DNA of 64,000 nucleotides from Panicum virgatum. Lineage: Eukaryota; Streptophyta; Magnoliopsida; Poales; Poaceae. The stretch lies in contig NC_053146.1 in the NCBI RefSeq assembly GCF_016808335.1, positions 38,188,470-38,252,469 on the forward strand, in the 5' to 3' direction. Below the pieces are notes generated by a model. It saw nothing but the letters and a program-made list of their open reading frames with translations. It was not told the origin of the DNA and made no database searches. Positions 12,012-23,953 of the stretch are shown piece after piece; position 1 is the first letter of the stretch; each line of letters begins with the position of its first letter. Position numbers and translations under genes: made by a program.

Positions 12012-15000
12012 TGTAACACCGGGTTTATAAAAAGACATAAACCGAGCAATCATATACGTGCCAGGATCAAGTCACACGTATATACAACAGAATGAACATT
12101 ATATCACAGCACATATCACGTAAAAAGACATAATAAAGTGAGTATGAATGTTATTTATTATATTAATGATAAAATGTCTGATACAGAGTATGCGGAAGCG
12201 TAGAATACATATACGAAGTCTCTCGGAAGCTGTGCGCCACAGGGATGTCAATTGGGAGACGAACGCCTAGAAGTCCTCGTAATCCTGGTAGCGCTGAGCG
12301 AACTCCCTCGCGTCGGCAGGAACTGAGCAGCAGTAGAGTGTCCCCAAAAGAACAAGAGGAAAAAGTGTAGAGGAGGCAAGGGTGAGTACACAACTCGTAC
12401 TCACCAAGTATAACACAAACTATGAGGCTCTAAGGTTGGCTGACTGACTGCATTAGCTTTTAAGTCTTGGCAAAATTTTATTAAAGCTAATTACTACAAG
12501 TTGATGATTTACCATAAACCCAGTTACATAGTAATTAATCAAAATTATTTAAGAACTACTGAGAACCAAACCGAACCAAGCCAAGGTAACCCCGAGAGGC
12601 ACCCCCCTCGTCGGAAGGAGATAACCCCACTAATCAAAAGGAGGATCTGGGCCGTTCATGACCATGAGCATGGCTAGTATACCAGTTTTACACTCTGCAG
12701 AGGTTGCACATCTTTACCCACAAGTCGTGAGCTACGCCAGTTGTTCATCACACTTCCTTAGGTGAGATGACTAGCAAACTCACTACGAGGCCGTTACAAA
12801 GGATCACGTTGGTAAGGTGTAACCGCTAAGCAATCAGGCTCCGCAATGATGGTGACCACCTCGAGGGGTACGCAGACCAAGCCTCGTAGCCTGGGCACCA
12901 TTGAAGCTCACCACCCCTCCTGCCCCGTCGGTAAGTTACTCCTGAACCAAAATGACCTAATTAGTAAGCCATGACCGTCCCATTCCAGTCTTGTGGTAGC
13001 GCTGTTGTCCCAGGTTGTCGCTCTATGAACCGGTCCTTATGGAGAGTGGCCAACCAGGCAGTAAGAACCGTGCTGGCCCCCCTAAACCATGTTTCTAACA
13101 AAACCAATTTTAACGAGACGTGAGCCCCTCAAACGGGCCACTCTCAGAATTAAGTTGCATATACCATTAATCAAATTAATTAAAAAGGACCATTATGTGT
13201 TATAGCGCGGCACCTAGCACAACTAACCAAAATGCAACCCAAGGAATATATATAAGGGATATAAAGTGGCTAGGAAAGTCCTTATAGGCATACAATATTA
13301 AAATGCAGTATGAAAATGTATTTAAAGTGATAGGTGTTGTTCATGTTATACTTGCCTTCCTCAAACTGTTCCTGCTGCTCAAACTGTTCCGAAGATGGCT
13401 CCTGGTACTGGTACTGGGGCTCCTCAGATGGATCGACGTCTACTCACGAACACATGGCCAAAAACAATTCACAACATAAACATACATGCAAACAATAGCA
13501 AAAACTAAGAAACAGTACAACATTACATGAAAACAGCAAATAAAGCTATGCTAGAACTATTCTATGCATTACAACGATCGCGTGGACATAAAGAACGCCT
13601 AAAACGGAGCTAAAACGCAAAATCTAGGCCTAAAACAAGTTCTAGGGGCTTATCTGCGAGAAAAACTAGGTTCCAGGGGGTTTTCTGCAAAAACTGAGGG
13701 CCCAAACATAATTAAACAACAACTCTGGGGTCTAACTTGCAAAAACAGCAGCCAAGGATGGCGGGTTCAATTTCTAAAGAGTTCAGGGGGCTGGGCGCTA
13801 ATTTCTGGACTAAACTGCAATTTCTTTTGAATAGAGGTGGACTGCGGGTTGATAACAAGAAAACCGAGGGGCTCTTTAACAAAAGCGCCAGGTGAACTGG
13901 TACGTTTGGATCCAGACCGTTGGATCGAGATCTAGTGGCTCAGAGAAAAACTGGATCTAGATCTAATCGTGGCCGTCGGTGTCGGATCGGGTGGCTGAGA
14001 GGCTTTGCGCGCGGGAGCGGCGGTGGAACACCGCCGGAGCTCTGCTCCGCGGTGGGGGGGGGTCGCCGGGGTTGGCTTTCCCGGTGTTCCTGGGCTCATT
14101 TTGGGATGCGGGCTGGTGCAAAGGAACCAGGCCTTGTACATAACCCACTGGGGGGTTAAGCCGGGTTCAGGGAGGGCTGGGGACACAGCCGCGACGGTGG
14201 AGGCGGCTCGGCGTGACGGACTATCGACGGCGAGCAGTGTTCTAGAGGCCCCAAGGGCTACTGCCTACCAATTCTAGTGCCAAAAGGGCCAGGGAGGGGT
14301 TGCGGTGCTCACCAGGGCTTGGAACGGGCGGGGCGTGACGCAGAAGGGAGTCGCCGACGAGGTCGAGCGGAGACGGCCAGGCGGAGCTCGCGGAGGGGTT
14401 GATGCGGGGTGCTTCCGGGCTCCTGGATCCCTCGAGCAGACTCGGGGCGACCCTGAGGAAGTGATGCGGGGTCAAGAAGGGCTGAAGTTCGCCGGCAGTG
14501 GGCAATTGTGTTTGAGTTGGACTCACCGGCGGCGATGTCTTCGGGGCGAAATCCGGCGTGTGCAGGGCCCTAGGTCAAGGAAGGAGGCCCCGAGGAGCCT
14601 TCTGGCGTCAAGGCTGAGCGGTTGCGAGGTTTGGCCGGGGTTTTGGTGGAGTGGGGCGGTGCGCCCGCGGCGGCGCAGAGGAGCGGCGGCACGGCGGGGC
14701 GACTCCGTGCGGCGGCTAGGGTTGGGCGGCGCGCTGGTGGATGGAAGGGGGCAGGGGGGTCTCGGTTCGGTTTAAACGGGGCGCCCGGAGATTTCGGCGT
14801 TTGGTTTGGGAAGGAAATCCACGAGGATCTCGGGCGGACGCCGCGGCCGTTGCGCGGGCGAGCGCTGCGGGGACGATGGGTCTGACCCGTGGGGTCGGCC
14901 TGTCAGAGGGACACAGTGGTGGGGACGCAGGCGAGCGCGGGCGTGGGAGGAGGCGTCTGACAAGCGTGGCCCGGTGGCAGGCGGGTGAGAGCCAGCGAGC

Positions 15001-15451
15001 GCGGAGAGGGGAGGCAGGCCGAGCGCGGATCGCGCGGTGGCGGACCGAGCGGAGCCGAGCGAGCGGGCCGAGCGCTGCTGGGCCTAGTTGGAGCGGGGCG
15101 AGCGGGCCGCACGGGGAAAAGAAGGGTGCAGGCCGGGCTGGGTTAGGAGAGGGGTTGGGCTGGGTTTCCTCTTTCCTATTTCTATTTCTTCTCTTTTTTT
15201 CTTTTTCAAACTACACCCAAACTAGTTTGAATTCAAATCAAATTTGAATTCAAAAGCCTATGCACTCAAACAAACAAATAAAACTTATGCACCAGCATGA
15301 ATGCACAAAAAAGTTTTAACCTAAAATAAATTTTAATTGCTTATGCAACAAAATTAGATTAAATGCAAGCTAAGCAAATTAAATCCTTAGAAGAATTAAA
15401 TAAACCAATTAAATTTATTATTAAATAGGAAAATTAGATTAGGGTGTTACA
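12012..15451 (-). repeat. 3' LTR of element B
   Basis: About 3.44 kb, nearly identical to 17551-21026. It is AT-rich at both ends and very GC-rich from about 13900 to 15150. The long frames in the GC-rich part lack domain features and are treated as chance. Confidence 0.88.
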
Positions 15452-15469
15452 AATCCTACCCCCTTACAG
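15452..15469 (-). promoter_or_regulatory. Polypurine tract of element B
   Basis: On the minus strand, CTGTAAGGGGGTAGGATT directly precedes the 3' LTR. It is preceded by CTCGGGACGAGAT, matching the PPT region of C at 32325-32354. Confidence 0.75.
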
Positions 15470-15663
15470 AAATCTCGTCCCGAGATTCTGGGCTGGCTAG
15501 CAAAGAGAAACAAGGATGGGATTAAGTTCTACGCACAACTGAGTTGGATTCTCATACCCACATGTCTTGAGTTGGAAGTATGTTGAACCTCATGCTCTAT
15601 TTGCTCTCCTGACGAGGTCAGGACCTTTACCACTCTTTTGGTAGGCTGCATCACAAGTTTGTT

Positions 15664-16065
15664 TCAAGCTAACCAGTCTTGACCAAGAATGATGTCGATT
15701 CCTGTTGACTCCATTACAATAAGGTTCTCAGGGAAGGTTGCCTCGCATATCCTTATGCTGACTCGAGGACATATGTAACTAGAGATCTGTTCTTTTCCTG
15801 ATGATTTGACGACCAATCTCTTCTTCATGGGAAGCTTCAATATCTCATGCTTAGCAGCAAACTGCGTGCTGATGAATGAATGTGTAGCACGAGGGTCTAT
15901 CAACACTGAGGCTGGGAAAGAGTTGACCAGAAGCATACCAAGAATGACCGGACTACTATCCCGAATGGTTTCTGCTGACACATGGTGAACTCTACCCTGG
16001 AGGTACTCTTTTGGTCCCTTCTTGGATTGCTCACTCTTTGTACGATCACTGCACACCGGTATCAC
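15664..16065 (-). pseudogene. Element B retropepsin-like protease frame
   Basis: The 133-aa frame starts within the gag-protease linker (KGPKEYLQGRVHHVSAE) and continues into a retropepsin: VLIDPRATHSFIS, then GIDIILGQDWLA. The usual Asp-Thr/Ser-Gly triad reads Asp-Pro-Arg, so catalysis is doubtful. The frame stops straight after DWLA. About 190 nt further, the sequence joins a segment reading FASQPRISGRD, which resembles the C-terminal end of chromovirus pol, so the rest of pol is deleted. Upstream of the motif this copy matches C almost perfectly; from the motif onward it does not. Confidence 0.7.
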
Positions 16066-16098
16066 CTGCTGCTGAGCCTGATCATTCTGGGCATCTTG

Positions 16099-16168
16099 CT
16101 TGGAGCAGTTCCCGGAAATAAGGTGGGCCTCGTCATGGAGCAGTTCCCGGAAATAAGGTGGGCCTCGT
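16099..16168 (-). repeat. Tandem duplication of about 34 bp in gag-protease linker of B
   Basis: Two adjacent copies of a unit containing GCAGTTCCCGGAAATAAG occur here. Element C has a single copy (about 31612-31650), so the duplication arose in B or its lineage. It lies between the zinc-knuckle frame and the protease frame. Confidence 0.7.
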
Positions 16169-16211
16169 CACCACTGGTGCACGGGGGTTGTTGAAAGGTC
16201 CTGGACTAGTG

Positions 16212-16727
16212 CTACCGGTGACAGGCGTTTCTGTGGACAACTTTTGGCATAATGACCTTTTGTCCGCACTTGTAGCACTTGCGGTGGAGGTGAATGACGC
16301 TACTTGGTCGACCTCTATGTGAACTTAACATCTCATCTAGCATTATTTTTGCTGCTTGCTTTTTGGACTCCTTGTGGCCACGTGGCTGAATCACCTTCAT
16401 AGTGATAGTCAACCCATCAACATAATCATAGAGAGCTTGGTTCTTGACCTGTGTATCTCTAGAGCACTCAGAATCCTTTCTCTTCTGGATGGTCTGTAGC
16501 TCGTCGACCGATGGACAGTCAAGGAAAAGGGAATCCTCTGCTAGCTGCTCTTGATGAGACCTCTTCCTCTTTGTACTGGAGAACAACCTCTGGTTCCTCC
16601 TAGTTGTGGCTTCATCTTCAGTCGCACGAACTTGACGACAAGGAACGCCATAGAATTGGCAACACGGGCAAGTTTTCTCACCATCACCCATTGCACTGTC
16701 TCCAAGGTCTTTTTGTTCTGCCGACAT
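16212..16727 (-). pseudogene. Element B short gag-like protein with zinc knuckle
   Basis: The 171-aa frame begins MSAEQKDLGDSAMGDGE. The N-terminal part has a Cys cluster (CPCCQFYGVPC), then a basic Lys/Arg stretch and a segment shared with C (KNQALYDYVDGLTITMKV). A CCHC knuckle starts as CYKCGQ, but a 1-nt deletion relative to C then shifts the frame. I do not see the Retrotrans_gag capsid domain expected at about 80-250 in chromovirus Gag. The protein may be a much reduced Gag that binds RNA; this is inference from the knuckle and position after the leader. Confidence 0.65.
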
Positions 16728-16938
16728 CTGAGCTGGGGTAAAGAGGAAACATAGGTAAGGTCAAGGAATAGAGAAAAACTCCACTATTTAAGGTTCTATC
16801 TTGTTTAGACAACACTAACCATGCATCACTGCTGCCAACTCTAGATAGGTGTTACATGAATCCAAAAAAGGGAACTATAGCATAACTCTTCTGCCTCATC
16901 TGAGAGATTCTCAAATTCTCCTGTACTATCTGTAGGCC

Positions 16939-16967
16939 GGGGTGTCACATCCCTACCCCCTTACAGA
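16939..16967 (-). repeat. Fossil PPT plus LTR-start sequence in leader of B
   Basis: On the minus strand, CTGTAAGGGGGTAGGGATG is followed by TGACACCCCGG. This resembles the B PPT followed by an LTR start (TGTAACACC) but lies within the leader upstream of gag. C has the same at 30813-30841. Confidence 0.55.
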
Positions 16968-17535
16968 AACCGACGTCCTCGTCGGTGACGTCCTTGTCGG
17001 TGAATCCCTGGATATCACATCCTCTTCGCGCCATCCTTCTTCTCAACAAGCAAGACAGAAGCCCAAGGCATGATAAGGTAGAGAGGATAGAGCGGATGGT
17101 TTTACCCCCAACGATCTAACTCGTTTTATTAATTAATTAATTTTGACTTAAGACTGATTTTCATTAAACAAATTTTAACTACTAAACTATGCAATCAACC
17201 AAAAATCCAAATCATACATTTGCATAATAACAAACATACAAAAGTTCATACTTTAGTCGAGTTTAACACACCACTCGACTAACACAACGTGTCGCAAAAC
17301 GGTCTATCGTGATATTATAAAGGGGTCATTTAGTTTACACCTATGATGGTCAGTCGACTTACTTCATGCCAGAATCTACGGAAACTATTCTATAGAGAAA
17401 AATCAAGGCAAGACGAGTAAGAATCTTGGAATTCAAGGAATATAATAGCAAAATAGTTTCAGCAGACAAGGCTGAGAGAGAAGAAGTCCTAAAACTCGAC
17501 CAGTTCTATCTAGCCTTCGTCCTACAGTCGATACG

Positions 17536-17547
17536 GCTCTGATACCA
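17536..17547 (-). promoter_or_regulatory. Primer binding site of B (initiator Met tRNA)
   Basis: The minus strand reads TGGTATCAGAGC three bases after the 5' LTR, complementary to the 3' end of plant initiator-Met tRNA. Confidence 0.9.
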
Positions 17548-17550
17548 CTC

Positions 17551-20500
17551 TGTAACACCCGGTTTATAAAAGGACATAAACCGAGCAATCATATACGTGC
17601 TAGGATCAAGTCACACGTATATACAACAGAATGAATAGTATATCACAGCACATATCACGTAAAAAGACATAATAAAGCGAGTACGAATGTTATTTATTAT
17701 ATTAATGACAAAATGTCTGATACAGAGTATGCGGAAGCGTAGAATACATATACGAAGTCTCTCGGAAGCTGGGTGCCACAGGGACGTCAACTGGGAGACG
17801 AACGCCTAGAAGTCCTCGTAGTCCTGGTAGTGCTGAGCGAACTCCCTCGCGTCGGCAGGAACTGAGCAGCAGTAGAGTGTCCCCAAAAGAACAAGAGGAA
17901 AAAGTGTAGAGGAGGCAAGGGTGAGTACACAACTCGTACTCAACAAGTATAACACAAACTATGAAGCTCTAAGGTTGGCTGACTGACTGCATTAGCTTTT
18001 AAGTCTTGGCAAAATTTTATTAAAGCTAATTACTACAAGTTGATGATTTACCATAAACCCAGTTACATAGTAATTAATCAAAATTATTTAAGAACTACTG
18101 AGAACCAAACCGAACCAAGCCAAGGTAACCCCGAGAGGCACCCCCCTCGTCGGAAGGAGATAACCCCACTAATCAAAAGGAGGATCTGGGCCGCTCATGA
18201 CCGTGAGCACGGCTAGTATACTAGTTTTACACTCTGCAGAGGTTGCACATCTTTACCCACAAGTCATGAGCTACGCCAGTTGTTCATCACACTTCCTTAG
18301 GTGAGATGACTAGCAAACTCACTACGAGGCCGTTACAAAGGATCACGTTGGTAAAGGTGTAACCGCTAAGGAATCAGGCTCCGCAACGATGGTGACCACC
18401 TCGAGGGGTACGCAGACCAAGCCTCGTAGCTTGAGCGCCATTGAAGCTCACCACCCCTCCTGCCCCATCGGTAAAATACTCCCGAACCAAAATGACCTAA
18501 TTAGTAAGCCAAGACCGTCCCATTCCAGTCTTGTGGTAGCGCTGTTGTCCCAGGTTGTCGCTCTATGAACCGGTCCTTATGGAGAGTGGCCAACCAGGCA
18601 GTAAGCACCGTGCTGGCCTCCTAAACCATGTTTCTAACAAAACCAATTTTAACGAGACGTGAGCCCCTCAAACGGGCCACTCTCAGAATTAAGTTGCATA
18701 TACCATTAATCAAATTAATTAAAAAGGACCATTATGTGTTATAGCGCGGCACCTAGCACAACTAACCAAAATGCAACCCAAGGAATATATATAAGGGATA
18801 TAAAGTGGCTAGGAAAGTCCTTATAGGCATACAATATTAAAATGCAGTATGAAAATGTATTTAAAGTGATAGGTGTTGTTCATGTTATACTTGCCTTCCT
18901 CAAACTGTTCCTGCTGCTCAAACTGTTCCGAAGATGGCTCCTGGTACTGGTACTGGGGCTCCTCAGATGGATCGACGTCTACTCACGAACACATGGCCAA
19001 AAACAATTCACAACATAAACATACATGCAAACAATAGCAAAAACTAAGAAACAGTATAACATTACATGAAAACAGCAAACAAAACTGTGCTAGAACTATT
19101 CTATTCATTATAACGATTGCGTGGACATAAAGAACGCCTAAAACAGAGCTAAAACACAAAATCTAGGCCTAAAACAAGTTCTAGGGGCTTATATGCGAGA
19201 AAAACTAGGTTCCAGGGGGTTTTCTGCAAAAACCGAGGGCCCAAACATAATTAAACAACAACTCTGGGGTCTAACTTGCAAAAACAGCAGCCAAGGACGG
19301 CGGGTTCAATTTCTAAAGAGTTCAGGGGGCTGGGCGCTAATTTCTGGACTAAACTGCAATTTCTTTTGAATAGAGGTGGACTACGGGTTGATAACAAGAA
19401 AACCGAGGGGCTCTTTAACAAAAGCGCCAGGCGAACCGGTACGTTTGGATCCAGGCCGTTGGATCGAGATCTAGTGGCTCAGAGAAAAACTGGATCTAGA
19501 TCTAATCGTGGCCGTCGGTCTCGGATCGGGTGGCTGAGAGGCTTTGCGCGTGGGAGCGGCGGCGGAACACCGCCGGAGCTCTGCTCCGCGGCGGGGGGGG
19601 GGGTGGTCGCCGGGGTTGGCTTTCCCGGCATTCTTGGGCTCATTTTTGGCTACGGGCTGGTGCAAAGGAACAAGGGTGGCGTACATAACCCATTGGGGGG
19701 TTAAGCCGAGTTCGGGGAGGGCTGGGGACACAGCCGCGACGGTGGAGGCGGTTCGGCGTGACGGACTATCGACGGCGAGCAGTGTTCTAGAGGCCCCAAG
19801 GGCTACTGCCTACCAATTCTAGCGCCAAAAGGACTAGGGAGGGGTTGCGGTGCTCACCAGGGCTTGGAACGGGCGGGGCGTGATGCAGAAGGGAGTCGCC
19901 GACGAGGTCGAGCGGAGACGGCCGGGCGGAGCTCGCGGAGGGGTCGACGCGGGGTGCTTCCGGGCTCCTGGATCCCTCGAGCGGACTCGGAGCGACCCCG
20001 AGGAAGTGCTGCGGGGTCAAGAAGGGCTGAAGTTCACCGGTAGTGGGCAATTGTGTTTGAGTTGGACTCACCAGCGGCGATGTTTTCGGGGCGAAATCCG
20101 GCATGTGCAGGACCCTAGGTCGAGGAAGGAGGCCCCGAGGAGCCTTCTGGCGTCAAGGCGGAGCGGCTGCGAGGTCTGGCCGGGGTTTTGGTGGAGTAGG
20201 GCGGTGCGCCCACGACGGCGCAGAGGAGCGGCGGCACGGCGGGGCGACTCCGTGCAGCGGCTAGGGTTGGGCGGCGTGCTGGTGGATGGAAGGGGGCAGG
20301 GGGGTCTCGGTGCGGTTTAAAGGGGACGCCCGGAGATTTCGGGGTTCAGTTTGGGAAGGAAATCCGCGAGGATCTCGGGCGGACGCCGCGGCCGTTGCGC
20401 GGGCAAGCGCTGCGGGGACGACGGGTCTGACCCGTGGGGTCGGCCTGTCAGTGGGACGCAGTGGCGGGGACGCGGGCGAGCGCGGGCATGGGAGGAGGCG

Positions 20501-21026
20501 TCTGACGAGCGGGGCCCGGTGGCATGCAGGTGAGAGCGGGCGAGCACGGAGAGGGGAGGTAGGCCGAGCGTGGATCGCGTGGTTGCGGGCCGAGCGGAGC
20601 CGAGCGAGCGGGCCGAGCGCTGCTGGGCCGCAGCAGGGAGAAGGGGGAGAGCTGGGCCTAGTTGGAGCGGGGCGAGCGGGCCGCGCGGGGAAAAGAAGGG
20701 TGCAGGCCGGGCTGGGTTAGGAGAGGGGTTGGGCTGGGTTTCCTCTTTCCTATTTCTATTTCTTCTCCTTTTTTTCTTTTTCAAACTGCACCCAAACTAA
20801 TTTGAATTCAAATCAAATTTGAATTCAAAAGCCTATGCACTCAAACAAACAAATAAAACTTATGCACCAGCATGAATGCACAAACAAGTTTAAACCTAAA
20901 ATAAATTTTAATTGCTTATGCAACAAAATTAGATTAAATGCAAGCTAAGCAAATTAAATCCTTAGAAGAATTAAATAAACCAATTAAATTTATTATTAAA
21001 TAGGAAAATTAGATTAGGGTGTTACA
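17551..21026 (-). repeat. 5' LTR of element B
   Basis: About 3.48 kb, TG...CA on both strands, followed by target duplication GAATA at 21027-21031. It differs from the 3' LTR by scattered substitutions and small indels. Confidence 0.88.
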
Positions 21027-21666
21027 GAATAGCCAAGGAAATCCTGATCTGAGGAATCAGCGGCTATTCCTTTTGCTACTAGAGCTAAATTATGCTGAGG
21101 CCAGTAAGACTTTACAATTGCAAGCATGTGCGACAGGTAGTTCTTGGAGGTCGCCGTCATGAAGTCAATAATCTTTCTGGGAGCTTCTTCTAAGCGCTCG
21201 ACCAGAAATCTACTACTCGACACTTCTCCTTCTTGGGGATCTACCATGTCGACGATTGCTTGAGCTACAGGCACCAATCGAACTTGTTCACTTGATGGAC
21301 CTGCCAAAGGACATTCCTGTGATTTTGCAAATAATCTCCAAAGACTACCAGGTATATTTTGAGTACTTACGAGCCTGAACAGTCTGCAGTTGCTCCTGGA
21401 GTTTGGCCTTCTCATCTTCTAAGCCCTTGACTTGCTGTTTCAATTTCCAAATCTCTCGCGTATGCTTTCGGTTAGCTTCATAAAGCTGGTTCCGCATATT
21501 GAGAGCTTGGTCAAGGCGCTAGGCAATCTCGGCATTCTTTTGCACAAGGAGGTTCCGATTGTCTACAGTCTTATACAAAGCATGAGACTTCAAGAAAGAT
21601 TGGTTGGCAACGTCCTATAAGGCAAAAGATGACAAGTCAGAAATCACAACTACTCGATATAGAGCA

Positions 21667-21713
21667 AGATTGATGGGAGGAGACATACCAAGATTGATGG
21701 GAGGAGACATACC
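21667..21713 (-). repeat. Tandem duplication over a splice donor in the A1 antisense gene
   Basis: A unit of about 24 bp containing GATTGATGGGAGGAGACATAC occurs twice in tandem, so the minus-strand GTATGT donor after the exon ending at 21713 is present twice. Confidence 0.6.
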
Positions 21714-23942
21714 TTGGTGAATTTGAAGCTCCATTGCATATAGTCAGCAAGCTTCTGTATATTCTCAAGAGTGAGCAAAGGATCATCAAAAAGCTCTTTG
21801 CCCAACTCTTCTTGAGAAGAAGAAGGGAGAGACTGGAAGGGTACTACTCGAACTCCAGGTCTACCCGACCCTCCACCCTCTCCACCACTAGTAGCAGCAG
21901 CAGTGGCAGTAGCGCCATCACTAACAACTGCAGACGGAAGAGCTTGTTCACCAGATGGAGCAGATTTCTCTGCCTTAGGAGCACTTTCCTTTGTCATGCC
22001 GGATGTGCCCACCTCTTGGCATGTTGCAGCATCAGAGCTCTCGATCACCCCGATTATTGGTGAATCATGGTCTGATCGACTGGGGGGAGGATCGTTCTCC
22101 ACCCAGTTACAAAAATCTTGAACCTGACCTTTTTCCGGCTCAGGGAGGTATTGTATCATGAAAGAATCTGAGTCACCCTTGGGCTAAGCAAGACACTTAC
22201 TGGCCGCTGTCAAGACGATAAATTTTCCTTTGCAACAACGATCCAGGGGCTGCTTTCTGTTTCTTTTCATTATCGCCACCAAATTGGGCGGCATCAGTGG
22301 AAGATGGGGGCATACAGTACCAAGTTATATAGTTCTTCTGCAAGAAGCAGTTTCATCAGAAAACTAAAGGAATTACAAATAAAAGTACTCGGATGTGCTT
22401 ACTGGATCTTACCCAGACATTCTCGGGGGTATTACCCGCCCAGGACAATGATGGAAGAATCAACTTCGTGTCAAAATTGTCGAGTACTTTGCAACATCTT
22501 CTTATTAAATCAGACAGAGGCATTGGCGCAGGAGAAAATCTAGATGGGTCTTTCGTGCCTTCATATCTGAACGCAGGATGTGTCTGATGTTGCAAAGGTT
22601 GTACTCGATGACTCAGAAAGGAGTACACTACATGATCTCCAGTGACTCCATTTTTCTTCAATCTTGCAAGAGCTTCGAGGAGGGTTATCACTTGACCTCC
22701 ACCTCGTCCAGCATCCATCCAATTGGCTTGGGCCCTGGGGGCTCCAGGAATTCTCTCAGGCAAAGGAGATTCAAAGTTCCTGATATAAAACAAGAAACTT
22801 TTCCACTCGACTCCTTTACCAGAAGGCTGGTAAGATAAGTACTCGCCTTGGTTTTTTGGGCGAAGTACTAGCACACATTCGCCAACAATAGTATTGGGGA
22901 TGGGTCGAAGGAAGAAAAAGTGTTGAAAAAAGTGAAAATATGGCAAGATGCCAAGGAAAGCCTCACACAAGTACGTGAATATGGAAAGATGCAAAATTAA
23001 TTGTGGGGTCAAATGGTGAAGTTGGATCTCCCTGAATTGTAGAAGAGAGTGGAAGAACTCTGAGACAGGGACCGCAAGACCGCGCTCTACAAAATTGCAG
23101 AAGACAACAGTCTCGAGAGTACCTTCGTATGGACGGTCCTCCCCCTCAGCACCACGCCATTGGATAACGGCGCGATTCTGGAGCATCTTCATATCCTCCA
23201 ACTCCTGAACAGCTGCCTCGGACATAGTACTTTTCTTCCATCCTGTGGCGAGATCAGGAGCTCCCTCGACATCAGGCTTGGATTTATACTTCTTGGGAGC
23301 CATCTCAACGTCATGAGCGAAAATCTTTGCTCGGGGCTACGAGAGAGGCTAATGGAAAGCAAGCAGAGTAAGGAAAGGCTTGAAAGAGTTTGGATCTAAA
23401 AATGGCAGCGGTCAGGAATCGGAAGGGTAAAAACCCTAGAAGTTACCGCATGGTTAAATAAGATTGCAAGTGGCAATTTTGTAAATTGATGGAAGTTCAA
23501 CGGTCATTGGCTATTCTGAGCGGTTTACACTTACCATCAGAACAGGCTCACATGCCACGAGTATTGGATCCTTGAATCTAATAAAAAAGATTTAAATTTA
23601 AGGCTCGGGGGCTGCGAGATATGTGGCATCAATGATTTATTTTTCAATTTTTTTGGAAAATAATGAAGGAAAAAGACTGAAGTGATCCTCATGCTGATTC
23701 TACGATTCAACATAAGGCTCGGGGGCTACTCCATATGGAGCGCGAGTACTTCGCGCACCATATATGATGAAGATTTCGGGGCTTGAGCACCTCACAGCCT
23801 CGGAGCAACCACAAGTACTTGGAAGACTACTCAACGTACTCGAAGGAAGGCCCAGAAGCAACCAGAAGGATGTTCATGCTACTTGAAGCACTCGAAGACG
23901 TCTCGCCAAGTACTCGACGCCTGCAGGATTCGGCTACGAAGA

Positions 23943-23953
23943 GCTCGGGGGCT
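23943..23953 (+). promoter_or_regulatory. Polypurine tract of A1
   Basis: GCTCGGGGGCT directly precedes the 3' LTR start (TGTCAGACCC). The phrase GGCTCGGGGGCT also occurs near 23600 and 23720, so the motif is repeated in this 3' region. Confidence 0.65.

Larger units (their letters stand above)
12012..21026 (-). mobile_element. Element B: gag-protease-only Ty3/gypsy element with 3.4-kb LTRs
   Basis: This is a complete 9.0 kb element on the minus strand. LTRs are 12012-15451 and 17551-21026, with TGTAACACC and GTGTTACA ends, flanked by target duplication GAATA (12007-12011 and 21027-21031). The internal region is only 2.1 kb (15452-17550), with an initiator-Met tRNA PBS, a short gag-like frame, a retropepsin frame and a PPT. 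RT, RNase H and integrase are absent, so it would need enzymes from another element. The protease motif (ATHSFIS ... DIILGQDWLA), the tRNA-iMet PBS and long LTRs suggest descent from Tekay/Del-type chromoviruses. C at 26773-35829 is the same family. Confidence 0.9.
11955..23303 (-). pseudogene. A1 antisense spliced gene (Transposase_28-type aORF), interrupted by element B
   Basis: It lies on the strand opposite pol, between integrase and the 3' LTR, as in RIRE2/Grande-type elements. Exon 1 (22413-23303, 297 codons) has the 'putative gypsy type transposon' signature (VFCNFVERGLAVP, QLHHLTPQLILHLSIF, EAFLGILPYF) and ends at GGTAAG. Further exon-like parts are 22201-22337 (YITWYCMPPSS, AAQFGGDNEKKQK), 21713-22159 (ending at GTATGT), 21371-21614 (coiled-coil-like, acceptor TATAG, donor GTAAGT) and 21032-21316, continuing at 11955-12011 across B. 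The final part ends ETETIAEEILKNLAK and TGA. One intron is only about 25 nt and exon 4 has a TAG, so this copy is broken. The function of this gene in Tat elements is not known to me. Confidence 0.7.

Noticed and set aside
12163..12393. A 75-76 codon minus-strand frame conserved in all four B/C LTRs (also 17702, 29874 and 35456, in LTR orientation)
   Set aside because: It lies in a conserved LTR region and overlaps another frame of similar length. The conservation is explained by LTR identity; no start context or domain supports a protein.
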